Shown: piece by piece, positions 31,551 through 34,761 of the stretch
Layout of the letters: each line of letters opens with the position of its first letter
Position numbering within the stretch: position 1 is the stretch's first letter
Source of the DNA: DAIMZM01 sp036733985
Lineage (GTDB): Bacteria > Bacillota > Dehalobacteriia > UBA4068
Direction: 5' to 3'
Assembly: GCA_036733985.1 (NCBI GenBank)
Contig: DAIMZM010000013.1
Span: forward strand, 1 to 34,761
DNA: 34,761 nucleotides
The notes under the pieces: generated by a model
The model's input: only the letters and a program-made list of their open reading frames with translations
Told to the model about the DNA's origin: nothing
Databases searched by the model: none
Translations under genes and position numbers: made by a program

Positions 31551-33275
31551 TTAGCCCCGGGCCGCGGTCAAACCGGTCACCTGGAAGGTCACGGGATCCA
31601 CGATAACGCCGTAATCCTGCTCGGCCTGTTCCACGGTAATATATTCGTTCTTCACATCCCAAGCCACTTTGGCCGGCTCCCGCTTCAGCGGATCACCGTA
31701 ACCCCCGCCGGTGCAGGTGACCATGCGTACCCAGTCGTTCGTGTTCAGCACCCGGCGGGCAATGATGCCCTGGGTCGGTTCCATGCTGCCGTCGGCTTGG
31801 TGAACCTGGAAATAGTTGTAGGAGCCGTCTTGTCCGCCCGCCGCGCCCCAGGCCGGGAATTTATTCCGGCCAAAGCTGGCGGTGAACAGCTGGCCCTCGC
31901 TCATGATACGGTAGGTGCGCACGCAGCCGGAGCCGCCCCTGAATTCGCCGGCGCCCAAGCCGTCGGTGTGCAGGCTGTATTCGTCGATCATAATACCGTA
32001 GCGGGTTTCCGCCATTTCCACAGGCACATTGTAGGTCTCGCCGTCGCCCACGCAGAACTGGCCCACCTCGCCGTCCTTGCCCCGGGAAGCGCCCCAGCCG
32101 CCGCCGGTGGGCTCCACGATCAGGAAGGGCTCGCCGGTATTCTGATGCAGCCCGGTCAGCACCACCGAGCAGACGGAGAGCATATGGCCGGCGCCCAGAT
32201 ATTCGGGGAACGCCGGGGCCAGGGCTTTCCACACCACATCCGTGGAATAGATCATGCTTTCAAAATAGCAGGAGGTGGGGGCGGGGCGGTTGCAGTTCAG
32301 CACCGAACCCGGCTCGGCGTAAACCCGCAAAGGCCGGAACACGCCGTCGTTCACGGAGAGCCCCGGATTGATGATGGACATGAACACCACCTTCACCGCG
32401 CAATAGAGCGAGCTGTAACCGGTGTTGATGGGGCTTAAGACCTGGGGGCTGCTGCCGCTGAAATCGGCAAAGAACTCCTCGTCGGTGATGGTCACTTTCA
32501 CCTTTAGCTTCACCGGGTTCCCGTGACCGTCGTCGTCCATGTATTCTTCCATTTCCCACACGCCCTTGGGCAGCTCCTTCAAGCGTTTGCGGGCCACGAT
32601 CTCGCCTTGGTCCAGCAGGCGCTTCATGGATTCCTTGACCACTTCCACATCATATTTGTCGCAGATCTCGTTCACCCGGCGGAAGCCGGTGTGCAAAGAG
32701 GCGATCTGGCCACACATATCGCCTTCAGCCACCTCGGGGAAGCGCACGTTGCTCTTGATGAAATCCAGGAGCTGCACGCAGATCTGGCCCTGATCCACCA
32801 GTTTCAGGCCGGAAAAGCACAGGCCTTCCTGAAACACCTCTGTGGAATCGGTGGTGAAGGAGCCGGCGGCCATGCCGCCGATATCGGTCCAGTGGGCCTT
32901 ATTGCCCACAAAAGCGATGATTTCATCGTTATAGAAGATGGGCATGGCCATGCCCACATCGGAAATATGGGTACCGCCGCCCATATAAGGGTCGTTGATG
33001 ATAAACACGTCGCCGGCGCGCATATTTTCTTTGCCATGCTTGGCGATGACGTCCTTGATCAGGGGCGCGATCATACCGATGAAGCCGCAGGCGCCGTTGC
33101 CCTGGGTCAGCAGATTGCCGTCCGCGTCCGTGATGCCGCTGGCATAGTCCAGGGTCTCGTAGATGATGGGGCTCATCGCGGTGCGGGCAAAGGCGTAGAA
33201 CACCTCGTTGCTGGCTGCCAGCAGGGAGTCTTTGACGATATCCAAAGTTACCGGGTCAACTTTGATATTAGCCAT
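31551..33275 (-). CDS. hyuB: Hydantoinase B / oxoprolinase-family protein (HyuB)
   Basis: 574 residues, full length. Opens DPVTLDIVKDSLLAASNEVF; ARTAMSPIIYETLDYASGI, GDVFIINDPYMGGGTHISDV and FFADFSGSSPQVLSPINTGY are the family's conserved blocks. The GAGEFRGGSGC motif lies at about residues 430-440. The family acts with HyuA in ATP-dependent opening of hydantoins or 5-oxoproline, or in carboxylation of acetone or acetophenone; the substrate is not fixed by sequence. It overlaps the hyuA stop by eight bases. The start has AGGTG before ATG 33275. It is the last gene before a strong terminator. Confidence 0.9.
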   Translation of the reverse strand: MANIKVDPVTLDIVKDSLLAASNEVFYAFARTAMSPIIYETLDYASGITDADGNLLTQGNGACGFIGMIAPLIKDVIAKHGKENMRAGDVFIINDPYMGGGTHISDVGMAMPIFYNDEIIAFVGNKAHWTDIGGMAAGSFTTDSTEVFQEGLCFSGLKLVDQGQICVQLLDFIKSNVRFPEVAEGDMCGQIASLHTGFRRVNEICDKYDVEVVKESMKRLLDQGEIVARKRLKELPKGVWEMEEYMDDDGHGNPVKLKVKVTITDEEFFADFSGSSPQVLSPINTGYSSLYCAVKVVFMSIINPGLSVNDGVFRPLRVYAEPGSVLNCNRPAPTSCYFESMIYSTDVVWKALAPAFPEYLGAGHMLSVCSVVLTGLHQNTGEPFLIVEPTGGGWGASRGKDGEVGQFCVGDGETYNVPVEMAETRYGIMIDEYSLHTDGLGAGEFRGGSGCVRTYRIMSEGQLFTASFGRNKFPAWGAAGGQDGSYNYFQVHQADGSMEPTQGIIARRVLNTNDWVRMVTCTGGGYGDPLKREPAKVAWDVKNEYITVEQAEQDYGVIVDPVTFQVTGLTAARG

Positions 33276-34761
33276 TGTGCTTCACCTCCAAATCAATGAT
33301 CAGATTGCCGTAGGGATCTACGGTCAGGGTTTGGCCGGGACAGACCAAGGCGGAAGCGGTGGTTTCCTCCACAATGGCCGGTCCGGCAATTTGCGCCCCG
33401 GCGCCCAGGCGTTCCCGGGCATAGATGGGCGTTTCCATCCATCCTTCCTCCGTATAGTAGACGGGCCGCCATTCTTTTATAGCCTCTGCCTCCGGCCCTT
33501 CCTGGGCCGGGATCAGCTCCAGCTCCGGCTTGTCCAGATGCCCGTAGGCCACCAGGTGCAGGTTTACGATCTCCGTGGGGGTGTCCGGCAGGCGGAAGGT
33601 GAAGAAATGTTCGTGGGTATCGTGAAAGCGGTCGATGATTTGCCGGCGGTCCTCCTCGCTCCAGGGCAGCGGCGGCGCGATGACCTGCACCGTGTGCTCC
33701 TGGGCCAGATAGCGCATGTCGGCGATAAAGGTGAAGACCATATTCTCCTCAGGCACGCCTTCCTCGGCGAACTGGGCCCGGGCCTCCCGGACCAGGTTGT
33801 CCCATAAACCGTTCAGTTCGTTGATATCCGCGTCGTTCATGCGGCGGATCTTGGTCTGGATATAGTCGTGGCGCACGTCTGTCATCAGCATGCCCCAGGC
33901 GGAGAACACCGAAGCCGCCACGGGCACAATGATCCGGCGTACGTTCAGCTCCTTTGCCAGATAGGCGCAATGCATGGGGCCGCCGCCGCCGAAGGCCACC
34001 ATGGTGAATTCCCGGGGATCATAGCCCCGGCGCACCGAGATCAGCTTCAGGGCGTTCAGCATATTCGAGTCCGCCACCCGGATGATACTCATGGCCGCTT
34101 CATCGGCGTCCATGCCGAAATGGCTGCCCACCTTGTCCACGATCGCCTGCTTCACCCGTTCCAGATCCACCTGGTTGTCGAAGTTGGCGGCGGAAAGGCG
34201 TCCCGTTACCAGGCAGGCGTCGGTGGTGGTGGGTTCCGTGCCGCCCCGGCCGTAAGCCACCGGGCCCGGCAGCGCGCCCGCGCTTTGGGGCCCCACCTTC
34301 AGGGAACCGGCCTCGTCGATCCAGGCGATGGAGCCGCCGCCGTTGCCGATCTCCACAATATCCACCACCGGGGCCATGATGGGATAACCGGCGTAGCTTT
34401 CCGTGCGCTGGATGCGGTATTCGGTGGTCACTTTTACCTCGCCGTTATCGATCAGGGAGCATTTGGCGGTGGTGCCGCCCACGTCAAAGGAGATAAGGTT
34501 CTTTTCTCCCAGCATCTGGCCTAAAATAGCGGAGCCGAACACGCCGCCCACCGGGCCGGATTCCACGATATTGATGGGGGTCTTTTTTGCCTGGTCAAAG
34601 GTGGTGGTGCCGCCATTGCTCTGCATGATGTATTTCCGGCAGGCGCAGCCGGTCTCCTCCAGACGCTTTTCCAGGTTATTGATGTAGGCGGACGCCACGG
34701 GCATCACGTAGGAATTCAAGGCCACGGTGGAGGTGCGCTCGTATTCCCGCCATTCCTTGGT
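33268..34761 (-). CDS. hyuA: Hydantoinase A / oxoprolinase-family protein (HyuA), partial
   Basis: The frame is open to the window edge, so the N-terminus is missing; about 497 residues remain of roughly 680-700. The visible part begins EWREYERTSTVALNSYVMPV, then YIMQSNGGTTTFDQAKKTPI, GPVGGVFGSA and LISFDVGGTTAKCSLI (actin-like ATPase fold), and GGGPMHCAYLAKELNVRRII. The C-terminal part ends with the usual GPAIVEETTASALVCPG segment. It forms the ATP-using partner of HyuB, whose start overlaps its stop codon. Whether the pair is a hydantoinase, oxoprolinase or carboxylase is open. Confidence 0.92.
   Translation of the reverse strand, partial: TKEWREYERTSTVALNSYVMPVASAYINNLEKRLEETGCACRKYIMQSNGGTTTFDQAKKTPINIVESGPVGGVFGSAILGQMLGEKNLISFDVGGTTAKCSLIDNGEVKVTTEYRIQRTESYAGYPIMAPVVDIVEIGNGGGSIAWIDEAGSLKVGPQSAGALPGPVAYGRGGTEPTTTDACLVTGRLSAANFDNQVDLERVKQAIVDKVGSHFGMDADEAAMSIIRVADSNMLNALKLISVRRGYDPREFTMVAFGGGGPMHCAYLAKELNVRRIIVPVAASVFSAWGMLMTDVRHDYIQTKIRRMNDADINELNGLWDNLVREARAQFAEEGVPEENMVFTFIADMRYLAQEHTVQVIAPPLPWSEEDRRQIIDRFHDTHEHFFTFRLPDTPTEIVNLHLVAYGHLDKPELELIPAQEGPEAEAIKEWRPVYYTEEGWMETPIYARERLGAGAQIAGPAIVEETTASALVCPGQTLTVDPYGNLIIDLEVKHNG

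Noticed and set aside
1..34761. CRISPR arrays, rRNA genes or complete insertion sequences
   Set aside because: No regularly spaced repeats, rRNA-like segments or transposase genes are visible in the window.

Overview
This 34.8-kb window looks like part of a chromosome from an anaerobic Firmicute, in the style of Negativicutes/Sporomusaceae or Peptococcaceae. The grounds are GGAGG-type ribosome sites, an Aquifex-type aconitase, an NCS2 purine permease, a DUF364 / MoeA-like / FecCD-type transport module, a sigma-54 activator and hydantoinase/oxoprolinase genes. No phylogenetic marker is present, so the assignment is an inference. The core genes are GC-rich. The stretch at about 22.15-23.5 kb is visibly more AT-rich and carries decayed mobile-element material. 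Many genes are broken: at least seven clear pseudogenes or fragments.

Layout. 1-249 is the C-terminus of a molybdenum hydroxylase (xanthine dehydrogenase family). 564-4434 is a forward cluster of IclR regulator, aconitase-type hydratase and PrpF-family isomerase, followed by a ruined aminotransferase (4511-5392). 5.4-6.3 kb is a scrap region with a 3' tRNA-Leu fragment embedded in a repeat that recurs at 31.3 kb. 6367-8010 (-) is a sigma-54 activator with an N-terminal RibB-like domain in place of a usual sensor. It is divergent from a BMP-type ABC importer (8642-11641, +) that has a textbook -24/-12 promoter; the last permease gene is cut off at about 11,620. 11.6-20.7 kb holds two oppositely oriented metal-type ABC modules. 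The minus-strand one is decayed (truncated binding protein, permease with an internal deletion, frameshifted moeA-like gene, two DUF364 genes). The plus-strand one is intact (permease, ATPase, lipoprotein, methyltransferase) and ends in a moeA-like stub. Two strong promoters overlap each other between the modules.

20.7-23.75 kb is accessory DNA: small unknown genes, a lytic-transglycosylase-like remnant, a TetR gene with a palindromic operator and a cysteine-rich partner, and a truncated KTR gene inside 20-bp inverted repeats. 23757-25463 (-) is a purine/xanthine permease with an unusual C-terminal domain. 26256-27695 (+) is an SLC13-type anion symporter. 27883-30775 (-) is an ABC importer of the TrpXYZ type, preceded by a leader peptide packed with Tyr/Phe codons and a terminator/antiterminator: a classical translation-coupled attenuator. 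31551-34761 (-) encodes HyuB and part of HyuA.

A plausible theme is uptake and breakdown of purine, hydantoin and related N-compounds and organic acids, with Mo/W supply for hydroxylases. The two most notable items are the RibB-domain sigma-54 regulator with its target promoter, and the Tyr/Phe attenuator.
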